From Styela clava (lineage: Eukaryota > Chordata > Ascidiacea > Stolidobranchia > Styelidae), in contig NC_135259.1 in NCBI RefSeq assembly GCF_964204865.1, forward strand, positions 18,548,974-18,612,973: a stretch of DNA of 64,000 nt, read 5' to 3'. Shown in pieces: positions 42,963 through 55,779 of the stretch (the stretch's first letter is position 1; every line of letters begins with the position of its first letter). A program made the translations under genes and the position numbers. The notes beneath the pieces are model-generated. The model did not search any database, was not told the DNA's origin, and saw only the letters and a program-made list of their open reading frames with translations.

Positions 42963-43318
42963 ACTCTTTATACCAAATATTTTAAATTTTTGATTTCTTT
43001 CAGAAGGATCATTAGTGAGGTTTTATATGTCAAATCATTGATTGTTACAGTTGTAAAAGCTACAGTGACTGGGTAGGTTGTTCGTGAAGAACCATGTGGC
43101 CATTACAGTGTCAGCCTTATAATAAATTAATTTTGGATAGGAATAGTTTTTCAGTGATATTTCCAACATAAAACAAAGATATCAGCTGTATACAGAAGAC
43201 AGAAGTACATGAAGTATTTCAAATAATGACGAAGGAAACTACGCGGATATCACTTCAGTAGCGCTACATTGAGGTAACACCAATTTATTAGATAATACTT
43301 CTGCCAAAGTAATCGTAT

Positions 43319-43390
43319 TCCCAGATGGTCTAGGGGTTAGGATTCCTGGCTTTCACCCAGGCGGCCCGGGTTCGATTCCCGGTCTGGGAA
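43319..43390 (+). tRNA. tRNA-Glu-TTC
   Basis: Consensus copy. Confidence 0.95.
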
Positions 43391-43706
43391 ACTTTTCTTC
43401 AAACAAAGATCAGGTAGGTCAGTTTTAGTTTTGAAACGTCAGAAAGATAATGGTGAAGCTTTACTCTTTAGGCTGTATTTCTCGAGTGACTAAAGAATAT
43501 ACTACCTTAACAAAAACTTTCCAGAATGTGATTAGTGGGGTTTAACCTGATAATTTATCGATTTAACTGTTGTAGTTGTTAAGGAGGATGATCGTAAAGA
43601 TGCATGCAAATATGGGAATGTCACGAGTACAATAATATAACAGCACAACACTTTCACCTAACTTCAAGCCCGTGTCATTCTTTGAGATTAACGGTTAATA
43701 AGACAC

Positions 43707-43780
43707 TGGCCAGTACGGGGATCGAACCCGCGACATCCGCGTTATTAGCACGACGCTCTAACCAACTGAGCTAACCGGCC
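43707..43780 (-). tRNA. tRNA-Ile-AAT, variant
   Basis: A43G turns the first anticodon-stem pair into a wobble. Confidence 0.9.
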
Positions 43781-44228
43781 ATATGTTCTATTGAATATAC
43801 TCAGCCAATTTCATTAAGACTCTTACAGTAATTGTCTTCAAAAAGGAAGTTGTGAAATGTTATTTTTTTTAACTAAGAAAGTACTTTTCTCACACGAGTC
43901 AAAAGCGCTGATAGGAAAGTACTGAAATCGCCGTTGGGCTATTCCTTGTAGAAAAGTGGAATTCGTCTAAGCATATAGAGTGAGGGAGAAGTTTTTCATT
44001 TGATATTTTAGTCACCATGAATTAATTGTGTGAAGAAACAGTAGAGGAACGAGATAGCATCTTTCAGTTACGAAGTACTAAATTCTGTCAGCGACATTTG
44101 TTTTTGTAGTATCTGTTTGACTCTAGGAAACAGAAATTAAAGATAGACTTGCTATTCCTCCATATTAAATGGATTTCATCCGAGGGAACACACAGATAGA
44201 AAGGATTTATTTTTTAAATAATAGACAG

Positions 44229-44320
44229 CGTCCCTGGGTGGGCTTGAACCACCAACCTTTCGGTACCCATCAGTATAAGAGGTAACAGCCGAACGCGCTG
44301 ACCGATTGCGCCACAGAGAC
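44229..44320 (-). tRNA. tRNA-Asn-GTT with intron
   Basis: Consensus copy. Confidence 0.92.
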
Positions 44321-44545
44321 CGATACGGACTATGGTTTGTTAATTTGTTTTTATAAAAGATTCGAAATGTCCAATATTTTTTGGTAATCTGCATTAAATT
44401 ACATTGGTTTTAAATGATTTTCTCAACACAACAAAACACATAATTTATAAATTTAAGAAAGAATTACATGAAGTATTTAAAATACTGACCTCGAAGACAG
44501 CATGGATATTAGTTCAGTGGAGAGAGTAGGTCATTTCTGCCGATA

Positions 44546-44617
44546 TCCCAGATGAACTAGGCGTTAGGATTTCAGGCTCTCACCCATGCGGCCCGGGTTC
44601 TATTCCCGGTCTGGGAA
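44546..44617 (+). pseudogene. Glu-like tRNA, CTC anticodon (degenerate)
   Basis: Reference form. Confidence 0.8.
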
Positions 44618-44973
44618 ACTCTTTATACCAAATATTTTAAATTTTTGATTTCTTTCAGAAGGATCATTAGTGAGGTTTTATATGTCAAATCATTGATTGT
44701 TACAGTTGTAAAAGCGACAGTGACTGGGTAGGTTGTTCGTGAAGAACCATGTGGCCATTACAATGTCAGCCTTATAATAAATTAATTTTGGATAGACATA
44801 GTTTTTCAGTGATATTTCCAACATAAAACAAAGATATCAGCTGTATACAGAAGACAGAAGTACATGAAGTATTTCAAATAATGACGAAGAAAACTACGCG
44901 GATATTACTTCAGTAGCGCTACATTGAGGTAACACCAATTTATTAGATAATACTTCTGCCAAAGTAATCGTAT

Positions 44974-45045
44974 TCCCAGATGGTCTAGGGGTTAGGATTC
45001 CTGGCTTTCACCCAGGCGGCCCGGGTTCGATTCCCGGTCTGGGAA
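44974..45045 (+). tRNA. tRNA-Glu-TTC
   Basis: Consensus copy. Confidence 0.95.
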
Positions 45046-45361
45046 ACTTTTCTTCAAACAAAGATCAGGTAGGTCAGTTTTAGTTTTGAAACGTCAGAAA
45101 GATAATGGTGAAGCTTTACTCTTTAGGCTGTATTTCTCGAGTGACTAAAGAATATATTACCTTAACAAAAACTTTCCAGAATGTGATTAGTGGGGTTTAA
45201 CCTGATAATTAATCGATTTAACTGTTGTAGTTGTTAAGGAGGATGATCGTAAAGATGCATGCAAATATGGGAATGTCACGAGTACAATAATATAACAGCA
45301 CAACACTTTCACCTAACTTCAAGCCCGTGTCATTCTTTGAGATTAACGGGTAATAAGACAC

Positions 45362-45435
45362 TGGCCAGTACGGGGATAGAACACGCGACATTCGCGTTAT
45401 TAGCACGACGCTCTAACCAACTGAGCTAACCGGCG
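45362..45435 (-). pseudogene. tRNA-Ile-AAT, damaged
   Basis: G1C, G52T and G57T; the latter two are shared with the copy at 40399, as is a flanking ataattaatcg variant. Confidence 0.75.
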
Positions 45436-45882
45436 ATATGTTCTATTGAATATACTCAGCCGATTTCATTAAGACTCTTACAGTAATTGTCTTCAAAAAG
45501 GAAGTTGTGAAATGTTATTTTTTTAACTAAGAAAGTACTTTTCTCACACGAGTCAAAAGCGCTGATAGGAAAGTACTGAAATCGCCGTTGGGCTATTCCT
45601 TGTGGAAAAGTGGAATTCGTCTAAGCATATAGAGTGAGGGAGAAGTTTTTCATTTGATATTTTAGTCACCATGGATTAATTGTGTGAAGAAATAGTAGAG
45701 GAACGAGATAGCATCTTTCAGTTACGAAGTACTAAATTCTGTCAGCGACATTTGTTTTTGTAGTATCCGTTTGACTCCAGGAAACAGAAATTAAAGATAG
45801 ACTTGCTATTCCTTAATATTAAATGGATTTCATCCGAGGGAACACATAGATAGAAAGGATTCATTTTTTAAATAATAGACAG

Positions 45883-45974
45883 CGTCCCTGGGTGGGCTTG
45901 AACCACCAACCTTTCGGTACCCATCAGTATAAGAGGTAACAGCCGAACGCGCTGACCGATTGCGCCACAGAGAC
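45883..45974 (-). tRNA. tRNA-Asn-GTT with intron
   Basis: Consensus copy. Confidence 0.92.
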
Positions 45975-46199
45975 CGACACGGACTATGGTTTGTTAATTT
46001 GTTTTTATAAAAGATTCGAAATGTCCAATATTTTTCGGTAATCTGCATTAAATTGCATTGGTTTTAAATGATTTTTTCAACACAACAAAACACATAATTT
46101 ATAAATTTAAGAAAGAATTACATGAAGTATTTAAAATACCGACCTCGAAGACAGCATGGATATTAGTTCAGTGGAGAGAGTAGGTCATTTCTGCCGATA

Positions 46200-46271
46200 T
46201 TCCAGATGAACTAGGCGTTAGGATTTCAGGCTCTCACCCATGCGGCCCGGGTTCTATTCCCGGTCTGGGAA
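46200..46271 (+). pseudogene. Glu-like tRNA, CTC anticodon (degenerate)
   Basis: C2T adds an acceptor-stem wobble. Confidence 0.78.
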
Positions 46272-46627
46272 ACTCTTTATACCAAATATTTTAAATTTTT
46301 GATTTCTTTCAGAAGGATCATTAGTGAGGTTTTATATGTCAAATCATTGATTGTTACCGTTGTAAAAGCGACAGTGACTGGGTAGGTTGTTCGTGAAGAA
46401 CCATGTGGCCATTACAGTGTCAGCCTTATAATAAATTAATTTTGGATAGGAATAGTTTTTCAGTGATATTTCCAACATAAAACAAAGATATCAGCTGTAT
46501 ACAGAAGACAGAAGTACATGAAGTATTTCAAATAATGACGAAGAAAACTACGCGGATATTACTTCAGTAGCGCTACATTGAGGTAACACCAATTTATTAG
46601 ATAATACTTCTGCCAAAGTAATCGTAT

Positions 46628-46699
46628 TCCCAGATGGTCTAGGGGTTAGGATTCCTGGCTTTCACCCAGGCGGCCCGGGTCCGATTCCCGGTCTGGGAA
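46628..46699 (+). tRNA. tRNA-Glu-TTC, variant
   Basis: T55C alters the T loop and B box. Confidence 0.82.
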
Positions 46700-47015
46700 A
46701 TTTTTCTTCAAACAAAGATCAGGTAGGTCAGTTTTAGTTTTGAAACGTCAGAAAGATAATGGTGAAGCTTTACTCTTTAGGCTGTATTTCTCGAGTGACT
46801 AAAGAATATATTACCTTAACAAAAACTTTCCAGAATGTGATTAGTGGGGTTTAACCTGATAATTTATCGATTTAACTGTTGTAGTTGTTAAGGAGGATGA
46901 TCGTAAAGATGCATGCAAATATGGGAATGTCACGAGTACAATAATATAACAGCACAACACTTTCACCTAACTTCAAGCCCGTGTCATTCTTTGAGATTAA
47001 CGGTTAATAAGACAC

Positions 47016-47089
47016 TGGCCAGTACGGGGATCGAACCCGCGACATTCGCGTTATTAGCACGACGCTCTAACCAACTGAGCTAACCGGCC
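47016..47089 (-). tRNA. tRNA-Ile-AAT
   Basis: Consensus copy. Confidence 0.95.
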
Positions 47090-47536
47090 ATATGTTCTAT
47101 TGAATATACTCAGCCAATTTCATTAAGACTCTTACAGTAATTGTCTTCAAAAAGGAAGTTGTGAAATGTTATTTTTTTAACTAAGAAAGTACTTTTCTCA
47201 CAAGAGTCAAAAGCGCTGATAGGAAAGTACTGAAATCGCCGTTGGGCTATTCCTTGTGGAAAAGTGGAATTCGTCTAAGCATATAGAGTGAGGGAGAAGT
47301 TTTTCATTTGATATTTTAGTCACCAAGGATTAACTGTGTGAAGAAACAGTAGAGGAACGAGATAGCATCTTTCAGTTACGAAGTACTAAATTCTGTCAGC
47401 GACATTTGTTTTTGTAGTATCTGTTTGACTCTAGGAAACAGAAATTAAAGATAGACTTGCTATTGCTCAATATTAAATGGATTTCATCCGAGGGAACACA
47501 CAGATAGAAAGGATTCATTTTTTAAATAATAGACAG

Positions 47537-47628
47537 CGTCCCTGGGTGGGCTTGAACCACCAACCTTTCGGTACCCATCAGTATAAGAGGTAACAGCCGA
47601 ACGCGCTGACCGATTGCGCCACAGAGAC
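47537..47628 (-). tRNA. tRNA-Asn-GTT with intron
   Basis: Consensus copy. Confidence 0.92.
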
Positions 47629-47853
47629 CGATACGGACTATAGTTTGTTAATTTGTTTTTATAAAAGATTCGAAATGTCCAATATTTTTTGGTAATCTGC
47701 ATTAAATTACATTTGTTTTAAATGATTTTCTCAAGACACCAAAACACATAATTTATAAATTTAAGAAAGAATTACATGAAGTATTTAAAATACTGACCTC
47801 GAAGACAGCATGGATATTAGTTCAGTGGAGAGAGTAGGTCATTTCTGCCGATA

Positions 47854-47925
47854 TCCCAGATGAACTAGGCGTTAGGATTTCAGGCTCTCACCCATGCGGC
47901 CCGGGTTCTATTCCCGATCTGGGAA
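47854..47925 (+). pseudogene. Glu-like tRNA, CTC anticodon (degenerate)
   Basis: One further change at the T-stem/acceptor boundary (cccgatct). Confidence 0.78.
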
Positions 47926-48281
47926 ACTCTCTATACCAAATATTTTAAATTTTTGATTTCTTTCAGAAGGATCATTAGTGAGGTTTTATATGTCAAATCA
48001 TTGATTGTTACAGTTGTAAAAGCGACAGTGACTGGGTAGGTTGTTCGTGAAGAACCATGTGGCCATTACAGTGTCAGCCTAATAATAAATTAATTTTGGA
48101 TAGGAATAGTTTTTCAGTGATATTTCCAACATAAAACAAAGATATCAGCTGTATACAGAAGACAGAAGTACATGAAGTATTTCAAATAATGACGAAGAAA
48201 ACTACGCGGATATTACTTCAGTAGCGCTACATTGAGGTAACACCAATTTATTAGATAATACTTCTGCCAAAGTAATCGTAT

Positions 48282-48353
48282 TCCCAGATGGTCTAGGGGT
48301 TAGGATTCCTGGCTTTCACCCAGGCGGCCCGGGTTCGATTCCCGGTCTGGGAA
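48282..48353 (+). tRNA. tRNA-Glu-TTC
   Basis: Consensus copy. Confidence 0.95.
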
Positions 48354-48668
48354 ACTTTTCTTCAAACAAAGATCAGGTAGGTCAGTTTTAGTTTTGAAAC
48401 GTCAGAAAGATAATGGTGAAGCTTTACTCTTTAGGCTGTATTTCTCGAGTGACTAAAGAATATATTACCTTAACAAAAACTTTCCAGAATGTGATTAGTG
48501 GGGTTTAACCTGATATTTATCGATGTAACTGTTGTAGTTGTTAAGGAGGATGATCGTAAAGATGCATGCAAATATGGGAATGTCACGAGTACAATAATAT
48601 AACAGCACAACACTTTCACCTAACTTCAAGCCCGTGTCATTCTTTGAGATTAACGGTTAATAAGACAC

Positions 48669-48742
48669 TGGCCAGTACGGTGATCGAACCCGCGACATTC
48701 GCGTTAATAGCACGACGCTCTAACCAACTGAGCTAACCGGCC
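48669..48742 (-). tRNA. tRNA-Ile body with ATT (Asn) anticodon
   Basis: A35T changes AAT to ATT, which would read Asn codons; C61A also weakens the T stem. Identity follows the Ile body. Confidence 0.78.
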
Positions 48743-49189
48743 ATATGTTCTATTGAATATACTCAGCCAATTTCATTAAGACTCTTACAGTAATTGTCTT
48801 CAAAAAGGAAGTTGTGAAATGTTATTTTTTTAACTAAGAAAGTACTTTTCTCACACGAGTCAAAAGCGCTGATAGGAAAGTACTGAAATCGCCGTTGGGC
48901 TATTCCTTGTGGAAAAGTGGAATTCGTCTAAGCATATAGAGTGAGGGAGAAGTTTTTCATTTGATATTTTAGTCACCATGGATTAACTGTGTGAAGAAAC
49001 AGTAGAGGAACGAGATAGCATCTTTCAGTTACGAAGTACTAAATTCTGTCAGCGACATTTGTTTTTGTAGTATCTGTTTGACTCTAGGAAACAGAAATTA
49101 AAGATAGACTTGCTATTCCTTAATATTAAATGGATTTCATCCGAGGGAACACACAGATAGAATGGATTCATTTTTTAAATAATAGACAG

Positions 49190-49281
49190 CGTCCCTGAGT
49201 GGGCTTGAACCACCAACCTTTCGGTACCCATCAGTATAAGAGGTAACAGCCGAACGCGCTGACCGATTGCGCCACAGAGAC
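49190..49281 (-). tRNA. tRNA-Asn-GTT with intron, variant
   Basis: C65T makes a T-stem wobble. Confidence 0.88.
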
Positions 49282-49505
49282 CGACACGGACTATGGTTTG
49301 TTAATTTGTTTTTATAAAAGATTCGAAATGTCCAATATTTTTTGGTAATCTGCATTAAATTACATTGGTTTCAAATGATTTTCTCAACACAACAAAACAC
49401 ATAATTTATAAATTTAAAAAGAATTACATGAAGTATTTAAAATACTGACCTCGAAGACAGCATGGATATTAGTTCAGTGGAGAGAGTAGGTCATTTCTGC
49501 CGATA

Positions 49506-49578
49506 TCCCAGATGAACTAGGCGTTAGGATTTCAGGCTCTCACCCATGCGGCCCGGGTTTCTATTCCCGGTCTGGAAA
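49506..49578 (+). pseudogene. Glu-like tRNA, CTC anticodon (degenerate, inserted base)
   Basis: 73 bases: an extra T in the T loop and an acceptor mismatch. A 57-bp deletion follows. Confidence 0.8.
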
Positions 49579-49877
49579 ACTCTTTATACCAAATCATTGA
49601 TTGTTACAGTTGTAAAAACGACAGTGACTGGGTAGGTTGTTCGTGAAGAACCATGTGGCCATTACAGTGTCAGCCTTATAATAAATTAATTTTTGATAGG
49701 AATAGTTTTTCAGTGATATTTCCAACATAAAACAAAGATATCAGCTGTATACAGAAGACAGAAGTACATGAAGTATTTCAAATAATGACGAAGAAAACTA
49801 CGCGGATATTACTTCAGTAGCGCTACATTGAGGTAACACCAATTTATTAGATAATACTTCTGCCAAAGTAATCGTAT

Positions 49878-49949
49878 TCCCAGATGGTCTAGGGGTTAGG
49901 ATTCCTGGCTTTCACCCAGGCGGCCCGGGTTCGATTCCCGGTCTGGGAA
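49878..49949 (+). tRNA. tRNA-Glu-TTC
   Basis: Consensus copy. Confidence 0.95.
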
Positions 49950-50261
49950 ACTTTTCTTCAAACAAAGATCAGGTCAGTTTTAGTTTTGAAACGTCAGAAA
50001 GATAATGGTGAAGCTTTACTCTTTAGGCTGTATTTCTCGAGTGACTAAAGAATATATTACCTTAACAAAAACTTTCCAGAATGTGATTAGTGGGGTTTAA
50101 CCTGATAATTTATCGATTTAACTGTTGTAGTTGATAAGGAGGATGATCGTAAAGATGCATGCAAATATGGGAATGTCACGAGTACAATAATATAACAGCA
50201 CAACACTTTCACCTAATTTCAAGTCCGTGTCATTCTTTGAGATTAACGGTTAATAAGACAC

Positions 50262-50335
50262 TGGCCAGTACGGGGATCGAACCCGCGACATTCGCGTTAT
50301 TAGCACGACGCTCTAACCAACTGAGCTAACCGGCC
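50262..50335 (-). tRNA. tRNA-Ile-AAT
   Basis: Consensus copy. Confidence 0.95.
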
Positions 50336-50782
50336 ATATGTTCTATTGAATATACTCAGCCAATTTCATTAAGACTCTTACAGTAATTGTCTTCAAAAAG
50401 GAAGTTGTGAAATGTTATTTTTTTAACTAAGAAAGTACTTTTCTCACACGAGTCAAAAGCGCTGATAGGAAAGTACTGAAATCGCCGTTGGGCTATTCCT
50501 TGTGGAAAAGTGGAATTCGTCTAAGCATATAGAGTGAGGGAGAAGTTTATCATATGATATTTTAGTCACCATGGATTAATTGTGTGAAGAAACAGTAGAG
50601 GAACGAGATAGCATCTTTCAGTTACGAAGTACTAAATTCTATCAGCGACATTTGTTTTTGTAGTATCTGTTTGACTCTAGGAAACAGAAATTAAAGATAG
50701 ACTTGCTATTCCTTAATAATAAATGGATTTCATCCGAGGGAACACACAGATAGAAAGGATTCATTTTTTAAATAATAGACAG

Positions 50783-50874
50783 CGTCCCTGGGTGGGCTTG
50801 AACCACCAACCTTTCGGTACCCATCAGTATAAGAGGTAACAGCCGAACGCGCTGACCGATTGCGCCACAGAGAC
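50783..50874 (-). tRNA. tRNA-Asn-GTT with intron
   Basis: Consensus gene; its upstream TATA-like element is altered to a T run. Confidence 0.92.
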
Positions 50875-51099
50875 CGACACGGACTATGGTTTGTTAATTT
50901 GTTTTTTTAAAAGATTCGAAATGTCCAATATTTTTTGGTAATCTGCATTAAATTACATTGGTTTTAAATGATTTTCTCAACACAACAAAACACATAATTT
51001 ATAAATTTAAGAAAGAATTACATGAAGTATTTAAAATACTGACCTCGAAGACAGCATGGATATTAGTTCAGTGGAGAGAGTAGGTCATTTCTGCCGATA

Positions 51100-51171
51100 T
51101 CCCAGATGAACTAGGCGTTAGGATTTCAGGCTCTCACCCATGCGGCCCGGGTTCTATTCCCGGTCTGGGAA
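51100..51171 (+). pseudogene. Glu-like tRNA, CTC anticodon (degenerate)
   Basis: Reference form. Confidence 0.8.
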
Positions 51172-51527
51172 ACTCTTTATACCAAATATTTTAAATTTTT
51201 GATTTCTTTCAGAAGGATCATTAGTGAGGTTTTATATGTCAAATCATTGATTGTTACAGTTGTAAAAGCGACAGTGACTGGGTAGGTTGTTCGTGAAGAA
51301 CCATGTGGCCATTACAGTGTCAGCCTAATAATAAATTAATTTTGGATAGGAATAGTTTTTCAGTGATATTTCCAACATAAAACAAAGATATCAGCTGTAT
51401 ACAGAAGACAGAAGTACATGAAGTATTTCAAATAATGACGAAGAAAACTACGCGGATATTACTTCAGTAGCGCTACATTGAGGTAACACCAATTTATTAG
51501 ATAATACTTCTGCCAAAGAAATCGTAT

Positions 51528-51599
51528 TCCCAGATGGTCTAGGGGTTAGGATTCCTGGCTTTCACCCAGGCGGCCCGGGTTCGATTCCCGGTCTGGGAA
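51528..51599 (+). tRNA. tRNA-Glu-TTC
   Basis: Consensus copy. Confidence 0.95.
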
Positions 51600-51915
51600 A
51601 CTTTTCTTCAAACAAAGATCAGGTAGGTCAGTTTTAGTTTTGAAACGTCAGAAAGATAATGGTGAAGCTTTACTCTTTAGGCTGTATTTCTCGAGTGACT
51701 AAAGAATATATTACCTTAACAAAAACTTTCCAGAATGTGATTAGTGGGGTTTAACCTGATAATTTATCGATTTAACTGTTGTAGTTGTTAAGGAGGATGA
51801 TCGTAAAGATGCATGCAAATATGGGAATGTCACGAGTACAATAATATAACAGCACAACACTTTCACCTAACTTCAAGCCCGTGTCATTCTTTGAGATTAA
51901 CGGTTAATAAGACAC

Positions 51916-51989
51916 TGGCCAGTACGGGGATCGAACCCGCGACATTCGCGTTATTAGCACGACGCTCTAACCAAATGAGCTAACCGGCC
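51916..51989 (-). tRNA. tRNA-Ile-AAT, variant
   Basis: G15T in the D loop / A box. Confidence 0.85.
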
Positions 51990-52436
51990 ATATGTTCTAT
52001 TGAATATACTCAGCCAATTTCATTAGGACTCTTACAGTAATTGTCTTCAAAAAGGAAGTTGTGAAATGTTATTTTTTTAACTAAGAAAGTACTTTTCTCA
52101 CACGAGTCAAAAGCGCTGATAGGAAAGTACTGAAATCGCCGTTGGGCTATTCCTTGTGGAAAAGTGGAATTCGTCTAAGCATATAGAGTGAGGGAGAAGT
52201 TTTTCATTTGATATTTTAGTCACCATGGATTAATTGTGTGAAGAAACAGTAGAGGAACGAGATAGCATCTTTCAGTTACGAAGTACTAAATTCTGTCAGC
52301 GACATTTGTTTTTGTAGTATCTGTTTGACTCTAGGAAACAGAAATTAAAGATAGACTTGCTATTCCTTAATATTAAATGGATTTCATCCGAGGGAACACA
52401 CAGATAGAATGGATTCATTTTTTAAATAATAGACAG

Positions 52437-52528
52437 CGTCCCTGGGTGGGCTTGAACCACCAACCTTTCGGTACCCATCAGTATAAGAGGTAACAGACTA
52501 ACGCGCTGACCGATTGCGCCACAGGGAC
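52437..52528 (-). tRNA. tRNA-Asn-GTT with intron, damaged variant
   Basis: C29A and G31T break two anticodon-stem pairs; T4C turns an acceptor wobble into a Watson-Crick pair. Confidence 0.68.
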
Positions 52529-52752
52529 CGACACGGACTATGGTTTGTTAATTTGTTTTTATAAAAGATTCGAAATGTCCAATATTTTTTGGTAATCTGC
52601 ATTAAATCACATTGGTTTCAAATGATTTTCTCAACACAACAAAACACATAATTTATAAATTTAAAAATAATTACATGAAGTATTTAAAATACTGACCTCG
52701 AAGACAGCATGGATATTAGTTCAGTGGAGAGAGTAGGTCATTTCTGCCGATA

Positions 52753-52824
52753 TCCCAGATGAACTAGGCGTTAGGATTTCAGGCTCTCACCCATGCGGCC
52801 CGGGTTCTATTCCCGGTCTGGGAA
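52753..52824 (+). pseudogene. Glu-like tRNA, CTC anticodon (degenerate)
   Basis: Reference form; the 57-bp deletion follows. Confidence 0.8.
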
Positions 52825-53123
52825 ACTCTTTATACCAAATCATTGATTGTTACAGTTGTAAAAGCGACAGTGACTGGGTAGGTTGTTCGTGAAGAACCAT
52901 GTGGCCATTACAGTGTCAGCCTAATAATAAATTAATTTTGGATAGGAATAGTTTTTCAGTGATATTTCCAACATAAAACAAAGATATCAGCTGTATACAG
53001 AAGACAGAAGTACATGAAGTATTTCAAATAATGACGAAGAAAACTACGCGGATATTACTTCAGTAGCGCTACATTGAGGTAACACCAATTTATTAGATAA
53101 TACTTCTGCCAAAGTAATCGTAT

Positions 53124-53195
53124 TCCCAGATGGTCTAGGGGTTAGGATTCCTGGCTTTCACCCAGGCGGCCCGGGTTCGATTCCCGGTCTGGGAA
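53124..53195 (+). tRNA. tRNA-Glu-TTC
   Basis: Consensus copy. Confidence 0.95.
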
Positions 53196-53511
53196 ACTTT
53201 TCTTCAAACAAAGATCAGGTAGGTCAGTTTTAGTTTTGAAACGTCAGAAAGATAATGGTGAAGCTTTACTCTTTAGGCTGTATTTCTCGAGTGACTAAAG
53301 AATATATTACCTTAACAAAAACTTTCCAGAATGTGATTAGTGGGGTTTAACCTGATAATTTATCGATTTAACTGTTGTAGTTGTTAAGGAGGATGATCGT
53401 AAAGATGCATGCAAATATGGGAATGTCACGAGTACAATAATATAACAGCACAACACTTTCACCTAACTTCAAGCCCGTGTCATTCTTTGAGATTAACGGT
53501 TAATAAGACAC

Positions 53512-53585
53512 TGGCCAGTACGGGGATCGAACCCGCGACATTCGCGTTATTAGCAAGACGCTCTAACCAACTGAGCTAACCGGCC
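53512..53585 (-). tRNA. tRNA-Ile-AAT, variant
   Basis: G29T as at 12344, 41 kb away. Confidence 0.83.
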
Positions 53586-54032
53586 ATATGTTCTATTGAA
53601 TATACTCAGCCAATTTCATTAAGACTCTTACAGTAATTGTCTTCAAAAAGGAAGTTGTGAAATGTTATTTTTTTAACTAAGAAAGTACTTTTCTCACACG
53701 AGTCAAAAGCGCTGATAGGAAAGTACTGAAATCGCCGTTGGGCTATTCCTTGTGGAAAAGTGGAATTCGTCTAAGCATATAGAGTGAGGGAGAAGTTTTT
53801 CATTTGATATTTTAGTCACCATGGATTAATTGTGTGAAGAAACAGTAGAGGAACGAGATAGCATCTTTCAGTTACGAAGTACTAAATTCTGTCAGCGACA
53901 TTTGTTTTTGTAGTATCTGTTTGACTCTAGGAAACAGAAATTGAAGTTAGACTTGCTATTCCTTAATATTAAATGGATTTCATCCGAGGGAACACACAGA
54001 TAGAAAGGATTCATTTTTTAAATAATAGACAG

Positions 54033-54124
54033 CGTCCCTGGGTGGGCTTGAACCACCAACCTTTCGGTACCCATCAGTATAAGAGGTAACAGCCGAACGC
54101 GCTGACCGATTGCGCCACAGAGAC
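54033..54124 (-). tRNA. tRNA-Asn-GTT with intron
   Basis: Consensus copy. Confidence 0.92.
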
Positions 54125-54349
54125 CGACACGGACTACGGTTTGTTAATTTGTTTTTATAAAAGATTCGAAATGTCCAATATTTTTTGGTAATCTGCATTA
54201 AATTACATTGGTTTTAAATGATTTTCTCAACACAACAAAACACATAATTTATAAATTTAAGAAAGAATTACATGAAGTATTTAAAATACTGACCTCGAAG
54301 ACAGCATGGATATTAGTTCAGTGGAGAGAGTAGGTCATTTCTGCCGATA

Positions 54350-54421
54350 TCCCAGATGAACTAGGCGTTAGGATTTCAGGCTCTCACCCATGCGGCCCGG
54401 GTTCTATTCCCGGTCTGGGAA
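54350..54421 (+). pseudogene. Glu-like tRNA, CTC anticodon (degenerate)
   Basis: Reference form. Confidence 0.8.
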
Positions 54422-54777
54422 ACTCTTTATACCAAATATTTTAAATTTTTGATTTCTTTCAGAAGGATCATTAGTGAGGTTTTATATGTCAAATCATTGA
54501 TTGTTACAGTTGTAAAAGCGACAGTGACTGGGTAGGTTGTTCGTGAAGAACCATGTGGCCATTACAGTGTCAGCCTAATAATAAATTAATTTTGGATAGG
54601 AATAGTTTTTCAGTGATATTTCCAACATAAAACAAAGATATCAGCTGTATACAGAAGACAGAAGTACATGAAGTATTTCAAATAATGACGAAGAAAACTA
54701 CGCGGATATTACTTCAGTAGCGCTACATTGAGGTAACACCAATTTATTAGATAATACTTCTGCCAAAGTAATCGTAT

Positions 54778-54849
54778 TCCCAGATGGTCTAGGGGTTAGG
54801 ATTCCTGGCTTTCACCCAGGCGGCCCGGGTTCGATTCCCGGTCTGGGAA
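54778..54849 (+). tRNA. tRNA-Glu-TTC
   Basis: Consensus copy. Confidence 0.95.
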
Positions 54850-55165
54850 ACTTTTCTTCAAACAAAGATCAGGTAGGTCAGTTTTAGTTTTGAAACGTCA
54901 GAAAGATAATGGTGAAGCTTTACTCTTTAGGCTGTATTTCTCGAGTGACTAAAGAATATATTACCTTAACAAAAACTTTCCAGAATGTGATTAGTGGGGT
55001 TTAACCTGATAATTTATCGATTTAACTGTTGTAGTTGTTAAGGAGGATGATCGTAAAGATGCATGCAAATATGGGAATGTCACGAGTACAATAATATAAC
55101 AGCACAACACTTTCACCTAACTTCAAGCCCGTGTCATTCTTTGAGATTAACGGTTAATAAGACAC

Positions 55166-55239
55166 TGGCCAGTACGGGGATCGAACCCGCGACATTCGCG
55201 TTATTAGCACGACGCTCTAACCAACTGAGCTAACCGGCC
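55166..55239 (-). tRNA. tRNA-Ile-AAT
   Basis: Consensus copy. Confidence 0.95.
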
Positions 55240-55687
55240 ATATGTTCTATTGAATATACTCAGCCAATTTCATTAGGACTCTTACAGTAATTGTCTTCAA
55301 AAAGGAAGTTGTGAAATGTTATTTTTTTTAACTAAGAAAGTACTTTTCTCACACGAGTCAAAAGCGCTGATAGGAAAGTACTGAAATCGCCGTTGGGCTA
55401 TTCCTTGTGGAAAAGTGGAATTCGTCTAAGCATATAGAGTGAGGGAGAAGTTTTTCATTTGATATTTTAGTCACCTTGGATTAATTGTGTGAAGAAACAG
55501 TAGAGGAACGAGATAGCATCTTTCAGTTACGAAGTACTAAATTCTGTCAGCGACATTTGTTTTTGTAGTATCTGTTTGACTCTAGGAAACAGAAATTAAA
55601 GATAGACTTGCTATTCCTTAATATTAAATGGATTTCATCCGAGGGAACACACAGATAGAATGGATTCATTTTTTAAATAATAGACAG

Positions 55688-55779
55688 CGTCCCTGGGTGG
55701 GCTTGAACCACCAACCTTTCGGTACCCATCAGTATAAGAGGTAACAGCCGAACGCGCTGACCGATTGCGCCACATAGAC
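55688..55779 (-). tRNA. tRNA-Asn-GTT with intron, variant
   Basis: C5A breaks one acceptor pair; absent from the higher-order counterparts at 59538 and 63388. Confidence 0.83.

Noticed and set aside
36469-45406. Minus-strand 62-codon frames over the Ile genes
   Set aside because: Shadow of the tRNA-Ile gene plus spacer, open only in units with a single spacer variant (acgggtaa).
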